DNA of 64,000 nucleotides from Guptibacillus spartinae (GTDB taxonomy: Bacteria > Bacillota > Bacilli > Bacillales > Guptibacillaceae). This document shows positions 33,315 to 42,648 of this stretch, in pieces; within the stretch, counting starts at the first letter, position 1, and every line of letters starts with the position of its first letter. The DNA is taken from NCBI RefSeq assembly GCF_028610625.1, contig NZ_JAQQWU010000011.1, positions 78,138 through 142,137 of the forward strand, in the 5' to 3' direction. Below the pieces are notes generated by a model that was given only the letters and a program-made list of their open reading frames with translations, had not been told where the DNA came from and searched no databases. A program made the position numbers and the translations under genes.

Positions 33315-33491
33315 AGAATCATGTCTCTCCCTTAAAATAATAAACTTCTTAATAATTCCCCATGTAACCATTATAGTTTAAAAAAACGGATAAAGGGTGT
33401 CAATCCTTTTGTCAATATCAAGAAGTCTCTGTCAATAGAAAAAAAGCCCATCATCGGCTAACAATCGTTATTTAAAAGAGAATGGGCACAA

Positions 33492-33525
33492 ACAAAAGCG
33501 ATCACTAGTAAGTGATCGCTTTTGT
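33492..33525 (-). terminator. Strong hairpin after the glycine-rich small protein gene
   Basis: A perfect 15-bp stem ACAAAAGCGATCACT/AGTGATCGCTTTTGT with a 4-nt loop. A second weaker GCCCAT/ATGGGC pair lies just beyond, towards menA. Confidence 0.8.
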
Positions 33526-33529
33526 GTCA

Positions 33530-33808
33530 TTAGTAATAATAGGGATAGGGTCTAAAAAACGCGATGCTTCCCAAACCTACCCCTAATAATCCGCCAAGAA
33601 AGCCGCCTGCAAAAGCACCGAAGAAAAACATTCCGGGGCCCTCGGGATGTTGTGGTCCATCACAATTGCGATTTAAAGGGCGAATGTAGACGAATTCATC
33701 ATCAACGTCTTCAATATGGCCTCTGTGCAATTGACCGTCATGGCATTTGATTTCAACACATTGTCCAATATGCTGACGACAAACTCCATGATAATAGTGT
33801 CTGGACAT
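33530..33808 (-). CDS. 92-aa Cys/His-rich protein with glycine-rich C terminus
   Basis: The N-terminal half is rich in His and Cys (MSRHYYHGVCRQHIGQC...) and contains an Sm/SH3-like strand pattern (VEIKCHDGQLHRGHIEDVDDEFVYIRPL). The C-terminal half is a hydrophobic Gly-rich stretch (GAFAGGFLGGLLGVGLGSI), ending FRPYPYYY. Similar small proteins in spore-formers are often coat-associated, but this is only a resemblance. AGGGAGTG precedes the ATG. It sits alone between terminators and the menF promoter region. Confidence 0.7.
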   Translation of the reverse strand: MSRHYYHGVCRQHIGQCVEIKCHDGQLHRGHIEDVDDEFVYIRPLNRNCDGPQHPEGPGMFFFGAFAGGFLGGLLGVGLGSIAFFRPYPYYY

Positions 33809-33984
33809 GTGAGACACTCCCTCATCATTTAGTGTATAGACGACAATTTTCCATCGTCTACTTTTATCAGTGTATGCGCATCAATTATTTTGCTAAGGGC
33901 ACTTGCGGAGCATTAAAATGGTTTTTTTAACGCAGATGGGGAATCAATACATAAGAAGGTCGTAAAAACGGTCAAACAGCTTCG

Positions 33985-34014
33985 TTGACAGTCTTAGCTA
34001 CGCAGGTGTATCCT
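33985..34014 (+). promoter_or_regulatory. Promoter of the menFDHB operon
   Basis: TTGACA, 18 bp, TATCCT, about 70 bp before menF. A small hairpin (GGCCGAG/CTCGGTC, near 34026-34045) lies in the predicted 5' leader; its role is unclear. Confidence 0.5.
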
Positions 34015-34082
34015 TTAATTAACTGTGGCCGAGGCTAACTCGGTCTGCTTTTGCATGGACAGAAAGTTGGGGGGAGAAGTCG

Positions 34083-35486
34083 GTGTCTACATTACAACAT
34101 CAAGAACTATTTAGCCTGCTTCATCAAGGTGTTAGTAAGGCAGAAAAGCGGGGAACGTCTGTACTTGTTAGTCAGGTGCTATCAGTAGCTGCTGTCGATC
34201 CCCTCTCCTTTTATGCAGCAGGTTCGTTTACTTATAAATATGATCGAACGTTTTGGTCTGATCCAGAGAATGATACGACCATTGTTGGGCTCGGACGAAT
34301 GAAACAATTTCATGCGGACCGCGATCGCTTCCGTACAATAGAAGAAGAGTGGCAGCGGTTTCTTGAAAATGCTGTAATTGATGGTGCGCCATCTCGTCCA
34401 GGTGTTGGACCTGTACTGCTTGGTGGTTTTTCTTTCGATCCCCTTGCCCCTAAAAGCGGTGAGTGGAGAGGATTTCCTGAGGGCGGTATGGTTCTTCCGG
34501 AAATGATGCTAACTTCTGCACTTAACCAGGCTTGGCTTACAATAAACGCTGTGGTAAGTAAAGATGACGACCCAGAGAAACTCTCAGATAAGCTTCTCGA
34601 GCAACACGCTGACTTGCTAAACAAAATTACGACCGTAAACCCACAAAATGGAGGCTCATTTTCTATAGAAGAGATTCAACCTATTCAGTGGAAAGAAACG
34701 GTACGAAGTGCTGCTCGGAATATACGAGAAGGTCAGCTAGCTAAAGTAGTACTGGCTAGAGAAATTAAGTTGCAAGCCACCCAGTCATTTTCTTCTACAC
34801 GAACGCTTTCGAATTTAAAAGATCAGCAAAATGATAGCTATGTGTTTGCATTTGAATACGGAGAAAAATGTTTTCTTGGTGCCTCACCTGAACGCTTAGT
34901 GAAACGAGAGGGGCATCAGGTCTATTCAACGTGTCTTGCTGGATCGATTCAACGAGGGAAATCAGAAGAACAAGATCAAGCGCTTGGACAAGAACTACTT
35001 CATGATCCAAAAAATCGCATCGAACATGATTTAGTTGTTCAAATGATTCGAACGGCGATGGAAAAGGAGTGTGAATTTGTTCAAGTTCCATCAACTCCTG
35101 AAATTTTAAAAACGCCTCATATTCAACACTTGTTTACACCTGTTGTCGCAAGGGCTGGCAAAAAAACAAGTCTTCTACGGATGGTTGAACGTTTGCATCC
35201 GACGCCAGCGCTTGGCGGATACCCTCAAGTAGAGGCGGTCAATGAGATTAAGCGAATCGAAAAACTCGACCGTGGCTGGTATGCTGGTCCGGTTGGGTGG
35301 GTCGATTATCAGGGGAATGGTGAATTTGCTGTTGCTATTCGATCAGGTTTATTAGATGACGATCAGGCTACGCTCTATGCAGGGTGTGGCATCGTTGGAG
35401 ACTCAGACCCTGACAGTGAGTATGAAGAAACAAAAATGAAGTTTAAACCGATGCTAACCGCACTTGGAGGTAAGAGATATGACTGA
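34083..35486 (+). CDS. menF: Isochorismate synthase
   Basis: The 467-residue enzyme converts chorismate to isochorismate, the entry step of menaquinone synthesis. The chorismate-binding domain occupies the C-terminal half: KVVLAREIKL near residue 222, FLGASPERLV near 265, STCLAGSIQRG near 283, PTPALGGYP near 375 and the C-terminal AGCGIVGDSDPDSEYEET with Mg2+ ligands. The start is GTG behind GGGGGGAG. It overlaps menD by 8 bp. Confidence 0.95.
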   Translation: MSTLQHQELFSLLHQGVSKAEKRGTSVLVSQVLSVAAVDPLSFYAAGSFTYKYDRTFWSDPENDTTIVGLGRMKQFHADRDRFRTIEEEWQRFLENAVIDGAPSRPGVGPVLLGGFSFDPLAPKSGEWRGFPEGGMVLPEMMLTSALNQAWLTINAVVSKDDDPEKLSDKLLEQHADLLNKITTVNPQNGGSFSIEEIQPIQWKETVRSAARNIREGQLAKVVLAREIKLQATQSFSSTRTLSNLKDQQNDSYVFAFEYGEKCFLGASPERLVKREGHQVYSTCLAGSIQRGKSEEQDQALGQELLHDPKNRIEHDLVVQMIRTAMEKECEFVQVPSTPEILKTPHIQHLFTPVVARAGKKTSLLRMVERLHPTPALGGYPQVEAVNEIKRIEKLDRGWYAGPVGWVDYQGNGEFAVAIRSGLLDDDQATLYAGCGIVGDSDPDSEYEETKMKFKPMLTALGGKRYD

Positions 35487-37230
35487 TCAAGAAATATTAT
35501 CAAGCTACGTTGGTTCATTTGTTGATGAGCTTGTGCGGTCAGGCGTAAAACATGCTGTTGTTAGTCCAGGATCGCGCTCTACCCCTCTTGCCATGATGAT
35601 GGCCGAGCATCCTTTATTAAAAGTATGGATGCACATTGATGAGCGATCTGCTGGTTTTTTTGCCCTTGGCATGGCTAAAGCGCATCAAGAACCGGTCGCC
35701 CTTCTTTGTTCTTCTGGTACAGCTGGAGCGAATTATTATCCAGCAGTTATTGAAGCTGCTCAATCGAATGTTCCGTTGATCGTGTTGACTGGTGATCGCC
35801 CACATGAGCTACGTGATAATGGCGCGCCACAGGCGATTGACCAAATCAAGCTATATGGCGACTATGTGAAGTGGTTTATGGAAATGGCGATGCCTTCCTC
35901 GTCTCCAGATTTAAATCGTTATGTCCGAACAGCGGCTTCTCGAGCGACAGCTGTTTCATCGAGTGTGCCAGCTGGTCCTGTGCATCTTAATTTTCCATTT
36001 AGAGATCCCTTAATACCAGATCTTGCTTATTCAGGTCTCTTTTCTGAGGGACGGGCCGATCATAGCCCTTGGGTAAAGGCTACGGATCATCTACGTATGC
36101 TAAGTGAAGAGGTCATAGCGGAGTATGCAAACAAACTGGTTGGTAAAAAAGGCATTATTGTAGTCGGCCCACAGGATAGTGAAGAATTAGCTGAACCCCT
36201 GTTTGCTTTGGCTGAGAAGTTGGGTTATCCCGTTTTAGCGGACCCTCTTTCCAAGTGTCGCCATTCAGACTCTCCTAACCTTATTGAAGGATATGACGCG
36301 TTTCTTAGAGGTGATGTTGATTCGCTTCTTTATCCTGAAGTGGTCATTCGGTTTGGAGCAATGCCGGTTTCAAAAGCTTTTATGCTCTTTATGAAGAAGG
36401 TAGCTAGCCCTGTTCAAATTGTTGTCGATGAGAGAGGCTGGAGAGACCCAACGCTAGCTAGTTCGGATATGCTAACCGTTTCCCCTGTCTCGTTCGTGAA
36501 CAGTCTCCTTCCAACTGTAGGAAGGACGGGCTTTAATGAGACGGATTGGTTGGAAAAGTGGAATGCCGTGAACCAAACAACTCTTCCATTGCTTCACAAA
36601 GATTTGGATTCTGATGGACTATTCGAGGGTCATGTGTTTAGAGAATTAGGGAAATTGATGAGTGCGGGAGAGCTTCTTTTCGTAGGCAATAGTATGCCAA
36701 TTCGGGATATGGAGAACTTTTTCTTGCCGGAAAATTCTCGTCCAACCGTAATGGGAAACCGAGGGGCGAATGGGATTGATGGCATTATCTCTACAGCTAT
36801 TGGAGCAAGTACGGCCTATTCTTCTAGCGTTCTCGTTATTGGAGACCTTTCTTTTTACCATGATATGAATGGTCTTCTATTAGCCAAGCTATATGAAATC
36901 AATTTGACTGTCATTGTAGTGAACAACGATGGGGGAGGAATTTTCTCATTTCTACCTCAACGTGAGCAAAGCAATCATTTCGAGCAACTGTTCGGAACGC
37001 CACATGGCTTAAATTATGAGCATGCGGCGGCTTTATATGAGGCAAGCTTTGAACGTATTTCAAATTGGAACGAGTTTAGAGAGGCATATGTGAAAAGTCA
37101 GAACCACCATGGTCTAAGCATTATAGAAGTTCCTACCGATCGTGATGCAAATCTTTTACTTCATCGCGAAATGTTTGCAAAGGTTTCGAAGGAAACTGCC
37201 ATCGTGTTACAGGAGTGTTCAAAATCATGA
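35479..37230 (+). CDS. menD: SEPHCHC synthase (MenD)
   Basis: The 583-residue thiamine-diphosphate enzyme joins 2-oxoglutarate to isochorismate, yielding 2-succinyl-5-enolpyruvyl-6-hydroxy-3-cyclohexene-1-carboxylate. The N-terminal domain shows VVSPGSRSTPLA near residue 32 with the catalytic Glu in DERSAGFFALG near 55. The C-terminal ThDP/Mg site shows GDLSFYHDMNGLL near 460 and NNDGGGIFSFLPQ near 487. The ATG follows GGAGGTAAG inside the end of menF. Its stop overlaps the menH start. Confidence 0.95.
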   Translation: MTDQEILSSYVGSFVDELVRSGVKHAVVSPGSRSTPLAMMMAEHPLLKVWMHIDERSAGFFALGMAKAHQEPVALLCSSGTAGANYYPAVIEAAQSNVPLIVLTGDRPHELRDNGAPQAIDQIKLYGDYVKWFMEMAMPSSSPDLNRYVRTAASRATAVSSSVPAGPVHLNFPFRDPLIPDLAYSGLFSEGRADHSPWVKATDHLRMLSEEVIAEYANKLVGKKGIIVVGPQDSEELAEPLFALAEKLGYPVLADPLSKCRHSDSPNLIEGYDAFLRGDVDSLLYPEVVIRFGAMPVSKAFMLFMKKVASPVQIVVDERGWRDPTLASSDMLTVSPVSFVNSLLPTVGRTGFNETDWLEKWNAVNQTTLPLLHKDLDSDGLFEGHVFRELGKLMSAGELLFVGNSMPIRDMENFFLPENSRPTVMGNRGANGIDGIISTAIGASTAYSSSVLVIGDLSFYHDMNGLLLAKLYEINLTVIVVNNDGGGIFSFLPQREQSNHFEQLFGTPHGLNYEHAAALYEASFERISNWNEFREAYVKSQNHHGLSIIEVPTDRDANLLLHREMFAKVSKETAIVLQECSKS

Positions 37231-38051
37231 TCTCTATGATTGAAGGACAGCCTTTTCATGTTGAAATAGAAGGTGAGGGGGAACCACTTCTTTTATTGCA
37301 TGGCTTTACTGGCTCGAGCGTAAACTGGTCTTCGATGATGAAAGAGTTGGCACCGTACTATAAAGTGATCGCGCTAGATTTGATTGGGCATGGCGAGAGT
37401 GGAAAGCCAGATGATATAACGCATTATACTATGGAGGCAATGGGAAATTACCTAAAACAGCTTTTACAAGAGCTTCATATTGATCAGGCGCATGTACTTG
37501 GCTATTCTATGGGTGGGCGCTTTGCCCTCTCTTTCACTGTTCAACATCCTGATTGCGTTAAGTCTCTTATACTGGAGAGTAGCTCTCCCGGACTCGCTAC
37601 TAAAGAAGAAAGGAAGGAACGAAGGCAAAAGGATGAACGACTGGCAAGTAGGATTATAAATGATGGCCTGTCTTCGTTTATTGACTTCTGGGAGAACGTT
37701 CCGTTATTTTCTTCACAAAAGAAACTGCCGATACACGCACAAGAGGAAATAAGAAAACAGCGTTTGAGCAATACTGAAAGAGGACTGGCAAACAGTCTGA
37801 TTGGAATGGGAACGGGAGTTCAACCGTCATATTGGGAAGTGTTAGAAAATATCACGATACCCGTCCTTCTTTTAGTAGGAGAATACGATCAAAAGTTCAT
37901 TTCAATTGCTGAAAGAATGGAAAAATTGTTTCCGCAAGCTGATTTTGTGCAAATAAATGACGCAGGGCATACAATTCATGTAGAACAACCTGAAATCTTT
38001 GTTAAAATGGTAGTAGCTTTTCTAAAAAAGCATGCAGATGTTAATCTGTAA
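37227..38051 (+). CDS. menH: SHCHC synthase (MenH)
   Basis: A 274-residue alpha/beta hydrolase that eliminates pyruvate from the MenD product to give SHCHC. The oxyanion region LLLHGFTGSSVNW is near residue 22, the nucleophile elbow GYSMGGRFAL near 90, Asp in GEYDQKF near 220 and the catalytic His in DAGHTIHVEQP near 250. Length equals that of B. subtilis MenH. ATGA overlap with menD indicates coupled translation. Confidence 0.93.
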   Translation: MISMIEGQPFHVEIEGEGEPLLLLHGFTGSSVNWSSMMKELAPYYKVIALDLIGHGESGKPDDITHYTMEAMGNYLKQLLQELHIDQAHVLGYSMGGRFALSFTVQHPDCVKSLILESSSPGLATKEERKERRQKDERLASRIINDGLSSFIDFWENVPLFSSQKKLPIHAQEEIRKQRLSNTERGLANSLIGMGTGVQPSYWEVLENITIPVLLLVGEYDQKFISIAERMEKLFPQADFVQINDAGHTIHVEQPEIFVKMVVAFLKKHADVNL

Positions 38052-38082
38052 ATTTGAGTACATAGGAAAGGGGAATTTCTAA

Positions 38083-38898
38083 ATGATTCAATGGAAGACT
38101 GAACGTGAATTTGAAGATATTCTTTACGAAACGTATGATGGGATTGCTAAGATCACAATTAACCGTCCAGAGGTGCGTAATGCATTTACACCAAGAACGG
38201 TTAATGAACTAATTACAGCTTTTTCATTTGCGAGAGACGATTCTAATATCGGGGTTATTGTTCTTGCAGGAGCTGGAGACAAAGCATTTTGTTCTGGCGG
38301 AGATCAAAGTGTGCGAGGTCATGGTGGGTACGTCGGCGATGATGAGATTCCTCGTCTAAACGTATTAGATCTTCAACGTCTTATTCGCGTCATTCCTAAA
38401 CCGGTTATTGCAATGGTATCTGGTTATGCGATTGGCGGAGGACATGTTCTCCACGTTGTTTGTGACCTTACAATTGCAGCTGATAATGCCATCTTTGGTC
38501 AAACAGGCCCGAAAGTAGGTAGTTTTGATGCTGGATACGGCGCTGGATATCTTGCTCGTATCGTAGGACATAAGAAAGCTCGTGAGATCTGGTACTTATG
38601 TCGTCAGTATAATGCTCAAGAAGCACTTGATATGGGCCTTGTTAACACGGTTGTCCCTTTAGAACAGCTTGAAGCCGAAACCGTTCAGTGGGCTCAGGAA
38701 ATGCTAGAAAAGTCACCGACAGCCCTTCGTTTCCTTAAAGCTTCTCTTAATGCTGATACAGATGGCCTTGCAGGTCTTCAACAAATGGGTGGAGACGCAA
38801 CGCTTCTTTATTACACAACAGAAGAAGCGAAAGAAGGACGCGACTCATTTAAAGAAAAGCGTAAGCCGGACTTCAAACAGTTCCCACGTTTTCCTTAA
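38083..38898 (+). CDS. menB: 1,4-Dihydroxy-2-naphthoyl-CoA synthase
   Basis: The 271-residue crotonase-fold enzyme cyclises o-succinylbenzoyl-CoA to DHNA-CoA. Characteristic segments: [14 protein letters not shown] near residue 68, [20 protein letters not shown] near 113, [21 protein letters not shown] near 140 and the C-terminal [17 protein letters not shown], which is diagnostic of MenB. AGGAAAGGGG precedes the ATG. It follows menH by 31 bp; a terminator then separates it from menE. Confidence 0.96.
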   Translation: MIQWKTEREFEDILYETYDGIAKITINRPEVRNAFTPRTVNELITAFSFARDDSNIGVIVLAGAGDKAFCSGGDQSVRGHGGYVGDDEIPRLNVLDLQRLIRVIPKPVIAMVSGYAIGGGHVLHVVCDLTIAADNAIFGQTGPKVGSFDAGYGAGYLARIVGHKKAREIWYLCRQYNAQEALDMGLVNTVVPLEQLEAETVQWAQEMLEKSPTALRFLKASLNADTDGLAGLQQMGGDATLLYYTTEEAKEGRDSFKEKRKPDFKQFPRFP

Positions 38899-38913
38899 AT
38901 CGTTTGTATGTAA

Positions 38914-38946
38914 ACAGCTTGATGGGTACCCATCAAGCTGTTTTTC
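38914..38946 (+). terminator. Terminator between menB and menE
   Basis: A perfect 28-bp palindrome (ACAGCTTGATGGGT and complement) then TTTTC. It splits the men cluster, so menE-menC expression depends on read-through or a promoter I cannot identify in the short gap. Confidence 0.8.
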
Positions 38947-38973
38947 AAATAGGGAAAAGAAAGGATGAGACAG

Positions 38974-40434
38974 ATGGAGACGATGCCGAACTGGCTACAT
39001 AAGCGTGCTTCTATTACGCCCGAGCGATTGGCACTGATCGATAACGATACACAGCTCACTTATAAGCAATTACAAGAAAAGGCCGTCAAAATGGCACATG
39101 CACTGAAAGCGGAAGGAATTACAAAAGGAAAACATGTAGGGTTCTTAATGGAGAATGGCATAGAGGCCGCCGTTTGTTTACATACTCTGATGTACATAGG
39201 GGCAGTTATTGTTCCGCTGAATCATCGATTAACAGGACCTGAGTTGGCGTTTCAAATGAATGATGCTGAGCTTTCTTATGTGATAACCGATCTCTCTCTT
39301 TCTGAAAAAGCTCGCGAAGCATTGAAACAAACGTCTGGGAGTATCCTTACTTGGCAAAAAATTCGTCCGCATACCTATCTGTTAGAGGGCTTGGAAACAA
39401 CGATTCAGCTAAATCAACTCCATACGATCATGTACACTTCTGGTACAACAGGTAAACCTAAAGGGGTCATGTTAACATATGGAAACCATTGGTGGAGCGC
39501 GATTAGTTCGAGTCTTAACATGGGATTACATATGAATGATCGCTGGTTATGTGCTGTTCCGATGTTTCATATGAGTGGTCTGTCTATTCTATTAAGAAGC
39601 GTTATTTATGGCATAACGATGGTTGTACAAAAGCGTTTCGATCCGCATGTCGTTAATCAATCGATTCAACAAGACGGAATTACCATTGTATCGGTAGTAA
39701 GCGCTATGCTAAAGAAAATGCTAGATGGACTGGGGTCTGATCAGTATCCAGCTACGTTGCGCTGCTTATTGCTTGGTGGAGGTCCAGTTCCTTATCCGCT
39801 CTTATCCATTTGTGAAAAGAAGCAGATTCCTGTTTTTCAAACATTTGGAATGACGGAAACGGCGTCACAAATCGTGACACTTTCACCAGAGTATATGCTC
39901 GATAAGCAGGGATCTGCTGGGAAAGCTCTCTTTCCTTCAGAAGTAAAAATTAGCGATCATCATAAAGAACTTCCAGCATTCAAGCATGGGGAAATTCTTG
40001 TTAAAGGGCCAACGGTGACAAAGGGGTATTGGAAACGTGATGAAGCGACGAACGCTGCAGTTGAAGATGGATGGCTTCATACGGGAGATATTGGTTTCCT
40101 TGATGAAGAAGGCTTTCTTTTTGTATTAGATCGAAGAAAAGACTTGATTCTTTCTGGTGGTGAAAATGTGTATCCAGCAGAAATCGAAGCGGCGCTCCTC
40201 GAACATTCTGATATTGAAGATGCTGGCGTGACTGGCATTCAAGATGAGCGTTGGGGAGAAGTGCCGGCAGCCTTTGTTGTTAGTCGAAACTCGTTGTTAA
40301 CGGATGAGCAGTTACTCGATTATCTCTCAGAGCGTCTCGCTCGGTATAAATTACCTAAATCGATCACTTTTGTTCACTCGCTTCCAAGAAATGGTGCAAA
40401 TAAACTTCAGCGAAATTTATTAGGGGAGAAATAG
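38974..40434 (+). CDS. menE: o-Succinylbenzoate-CoA ligase
   Basis: The 486-residue AMP-forming acyl-CoA synthetase activates o-succinylbenzoate. The ATP-binding loop MYTSGTTGKPKGVM is near residue 152, FGMTETASQ near 288, WLHTGDIGFLDEEG near 365, RRKDLILSGGENVYPAEIE near 383 and the catalytic Lys in NGANKLQR near the C terminus. This ATG, nine bases after GAAAGG, gives the same length as the B. subtilis protein; another lies three codons upstream. Confidence 0.94.
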   Translation: METMPNWLHKRASITPERLALIDNDTQLTYKQLQEKAVKMAHALKAEGITKGKHVGFLMENGIEAAVCLHTLMYIGAVIVPLNHRLTGPELAFQMNDAELSYVITDLSLSEKAREALKQTSGSILTWQKIRPHTYLLEGLETTIQLNQLHTIMYTSGTTGKPKGVMLTYGNHWWSAISSSLNMGLHMNDRWLCAVPMFHMSGLSILLRSVIYGITMVVQKRFDPHVVNQSIQQDGITIVSVVSAMLKKMLDGLGSDQYPATLRCLLLGGGPVPYPLLSICEKKQIPVFQTFGMTETASQIVTLSPEYMLDKQGSAGKALFPSEVKISDHHKELPAFKHGEILVKGPTVTKGYWKRDEATNAAVEDGWLHTGDIGFLDEEGFLFVLDRRKDLILSGGENVYPAEIEAALLEHSDIEDAGVTGIQDERWGEVPAAFVVSRNSLLTDEQLLDYLSERLARYKLPKSITFVHSLPRNGANKLQRNLLGEK

Positions 40435-40435
40435 C

Positions 40436-41536
40436 ATGATTATTGACTCGGTGACGCTTAATCACATAAAAATGAAGCTTAAAAAACCTTTTCGTAATAG
40501 TTTAGAAACGGTGGTCGATCGAGAGTTAATTATTGTAGAAGTAAAGGATGCTGAGGGAGAAGTAGGTTTTGGAGAAGGGGTAGCATTTCAAACACCATGG
40601 TACACGGAAGAAACCCTTAACACATCCTGGCATATGTTAAGAGATGTTATGATCCCTCTTCTTAAATCACGTTTCATTTCTCACCCTTCTGAAGTAGATC
40701 GCTTGTTATCAGGAATCAGGAGAAATCCAATGGCAAAGTTTGCAATAGAAGGAGCAATATGGGACTTATACGCCAAAAAAGAAGGCATTAGTTTAGCAGA
40801 AGCATTAGGTGGCACTTCACAGAAAATTAAAGCGGGTGTTGCGGTCGGTGCTTCGGATCCTGATAGGATGCTTGAAGAAATAAGAGATCGAATCTCTGAA
40901 GGCTATGAGCGAATTAAAGTGAAAATAAAGCCTTCTCAAGATCTTTCCATTTTGAGTGCCATAAGAGAACGGTATCCAAATTTATCTTTGATGGCAGATG
41001 CTAACTCCGCTTATTCGCTTCAAGAAATGAATCGATTAAAAGCACTCGATGCCTTTAATCTTTTAATGATCGAACAACCTTTAGCTGCTGATGATATTGT
41101 GGATCATGCTTTACTCCAAAAAGAATTGAAGACTCCGATTTGTTTGGATGAAAGTATTGCTTCTTTTGATGATGCGCGTCGAGCACTTGATTTAAACAGC
41201 TGTCAGGTCATTAACATTAAACCAGGTCGTGTAGGGGGATTAACTGTGAGTAAAAAGATTCATGATTTATGTGATTCGAGAGGTGTCCCTGTCTGGTGCG
41301 GTGGCATGCTAGAATCTGGAATCGGACGTGCACACAATATAGCCCTTTCAAGCTTATCGAATTTCATTATCCCTGGAGACGTATCAGCTTCTGCTCGCTA
41401 TTGGGAGAAGGATATTATTAATCCAGAAGTAATTGTAAACGATGGATTCATTGACGTTCCCCAAGGGATAGGTATTGGATTTGAAGTGAACCGGAGTGAA
41501 CTGGAACGTGTAACAATAGCAAAAGAAGTTTATTGA
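40436..41536 (+). CDS. menC: o-Succinylbenzoate synthase
   Basis: A 366-residue enolase-superfamily enzyme that dehydrates SHCHC to o-succinylbenzoate. The active site shows the KVKIK pair near residue 161, metal ligands in MADANSAY near 185, MIEQPLA near 212 and CLDESIAS near 237, and the second catalytic Lys in INIKPGRVGG near 262. Relatives often also racemise N-acylamino acids, so dual activity is possible. It starts one base after the menE stop. Confidence 0.93.
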   Translation: MIIDSVTLNHIKMKLKKPFRNSLETVVDRELIIVEVKDAEGEVGFGEGVAFQTPWYTEETLNTSWHMLRDVMIPLLKSRFISHPSEVDRLLSGIRRNPMAKFAIEGAIWDLYAKKEGISLAEALGGTSQKIKAGVAVGASDPDRMLEEIRDRISEGYERIKVKIKPSQDLSILSAIRERYPNLSLMADANSAYSLQEMNRLKALDAFNLLMIEQPLAADDIVDHALLQKELKTPICLDESIASFDDARRALDLNSCQVINIKPGRVGGLTVSKKIHDLCDSRGVPVWCGGMLESGIGRAHNIALSSLSNFIIPGDVSASARYWEKDIINPEVIVNDGFIDVPQGIGIGFEVNRSELERVTIAKEVY

Positions 41537-41546
41537 GTTCATTAGA

Positions 41547-41583
41547 AAAGGCAGAACCTGGTTAAGGTCCTGCCTTTCTTTTT
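41547..41583. terminator. Bidirectional terminator after menC
   Basis: AAAGGCAG-AACCT pairs with AGGT-CCTGCCTTT and is followed by T-rich DNA on both strands. Confidence 0.85.
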
Positions 41584-41878
41584 ATACTTCGGAATTTTTC
41601 ACAAGACGCGCATCAAATATAAACGGTCCAAATGGAATGACGGATGAGGCTACGGCAAGTGTTGCCTTAATGAAAGACCAGCGTTTTACAATAGTAACGT
41701 AAAGGATAACGGCGAGATAAAGAACAAACAGTCCGCCGTGTAAGGCTCCAACAATCGATACGGCCATTGGCATATCCATAAAGTATTTAAGAGGCATCGC
41801 GATACCTAATAGCAATAGAAACGAGATTCCTTCTGCATAGCCGACCCCTCTGAATAGTTTTAACGGTTGTTTCAACAA
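41582..41878 (-). CDS. DUF3817 family small membrane protein
   Basis: A 98-residue protein with three hydrophobic segments. RGVGYAEGISFLLLLGIAMPLKYF near the N terminus and VGALHGGLFVLYLAV near residue 42 match DUF3817 (YdzA-like) integral membrane proteins of unknown function. The start is TTG, eight bases after AAGGAGTG; a second TTG follows directly. About 330 bp of upstream DNA up to the next small gene holds no further gene that I can support. Confidence 0.8.
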   Translation of the reverse strand: MLKQPLKLFRGVGYAEGISFLLLLGIAMPLKYFMDMPMAVSIVGALHGGLFVLYLAVILYVTIVKRWSFIKATLAVASSVIPFGPFIFDARLVKNSEV

Positions 41879-42215
41879 ATGGAGTTCACTCCTTTTATAG
41901 TGAGCTATTGTGCTTCATAGAAACAGATTCACACAATTTACAACCAGTATATCAATCCTTATCCTGGATTAGAAGTTGAAGTTATCTCGATTTCTTGACA
42001 GTTTTCAGTCATGGATTTTGAAAATTCCTTTTAGGACGAGAGGATATAGGCTAGAAATGGGTGCATTTGTTTTCAAGCTTTCTATGAAAAGATATTATCA
42101 GAACATTTAGTACTAACGCAGTATTTTCATTTCTTTTGGAAGGGAAGATTGCTTAATGCCCTCATGATCGAGTAGAATGAATGTGGATCAAAAATCAACT
42201 CTGAAGGAGATTTGT

Positions 42216-42302
42216 ATGAACAATAATAAAAAAGCAATCTTTATATACATTCCAAAGTCTAAAGTTGATGAAGCCAAGAAAAACATGAAGAAAAATGATT
42301 AA
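42216..42302 (+). CDS. 28-aa basic micropeptide
   Basis: A short ORF starting MNNNKKAIFIYIPKSKVDEA, lysine-rich, with no membrane helix. Support: GAAGGAGA six bases before the ATG and a strong terminator 12 bp after the stop. A TTGCTT-N18-TAGAAT promoter-like pair lies upstream. Function unknown. Confidence 0.5.
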   Translation: MNNNKKAIFIYIPKSKVDEAKKNMKKND

Positions 42303-42313
42303 TAGATAACGAA

Positions 42314-42354
42314 AAAAGAAGTCGAGCCTGAGTAATACGGGCTCGACTTCTTTT
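42314..42354. terminator. Bidirectional terminator
   Basis: A perfect 15-bp stem AAAAGAAGTCGAGCC/GGCTCGACTTCTTTT between convergent small genes. Confidence 0.9.
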
Positions 42355-42404
42355 GGTTATAAGTAATAGTAAAATTTCAATTGCTTTATAAATGATAAAA
42401 AGAA

Positions 42405-42473
42405 TTAAATAAATGAGATGATCGCTGCGATGACGGCGATTGCGCCAATAATCATAAGAATTGTACGTACCAT
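42405..42473 (-). CDS. 22-aa membrane micropeptide (second of a tandem pair)
   Basis: The peptide MVRTILMIIGAIAVIAAIISFI is almost entirely one transmembrane helix after a single basic residue. GGAGGAA precedes its ATG. It is homologous along its length to the 23-aa peptide encoded 58 bp upstream, sharing the M-x-(R/K)-x-(I/V)-L-x-I-I-G pattern. Possible roles include membrane-partner regulation, stress response or type I toxin-like action; none is shown. Confidence 0.6.
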   Translation of the reverse strand: MVRTILMIIGAIAVIAAIISFI

Positions 42474-42530
42474 TGCTATTCCTCCTTGATAAAGTCAATA
42501 TAGTTCATCCATAACTCTAATTTTTTGTTT

Positions 42531-42602
42531 TTAGAATAATGCACTAACAACAAATGCAACAACGACCACAATACCGATAATAACTAGAACTTGTTTTAAC
42601 AT
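42531..42602 (-). CDS. 23-aa membrane micropeptide (first of a tandem pair)
   Basis: A peptide starting MLKQVLVIIGIVVVVAFVVS consists of one basic residue and a transmembrane helix. AGGAGGAAG lies seven bases before the ATG. A SigB-like promoter lies about 47 bp upstream. Co-transcribed with the 22-aa paralogue. Confidence 0.6.
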   Translation of the reverse strand: MLKQVLVIIGIVVVVAFVVSALF

Positions 42603-42648
42603 GTTGACTTCCTCCTTCAATCTAGCAATGTTCTTTGCTACTAGTGTT

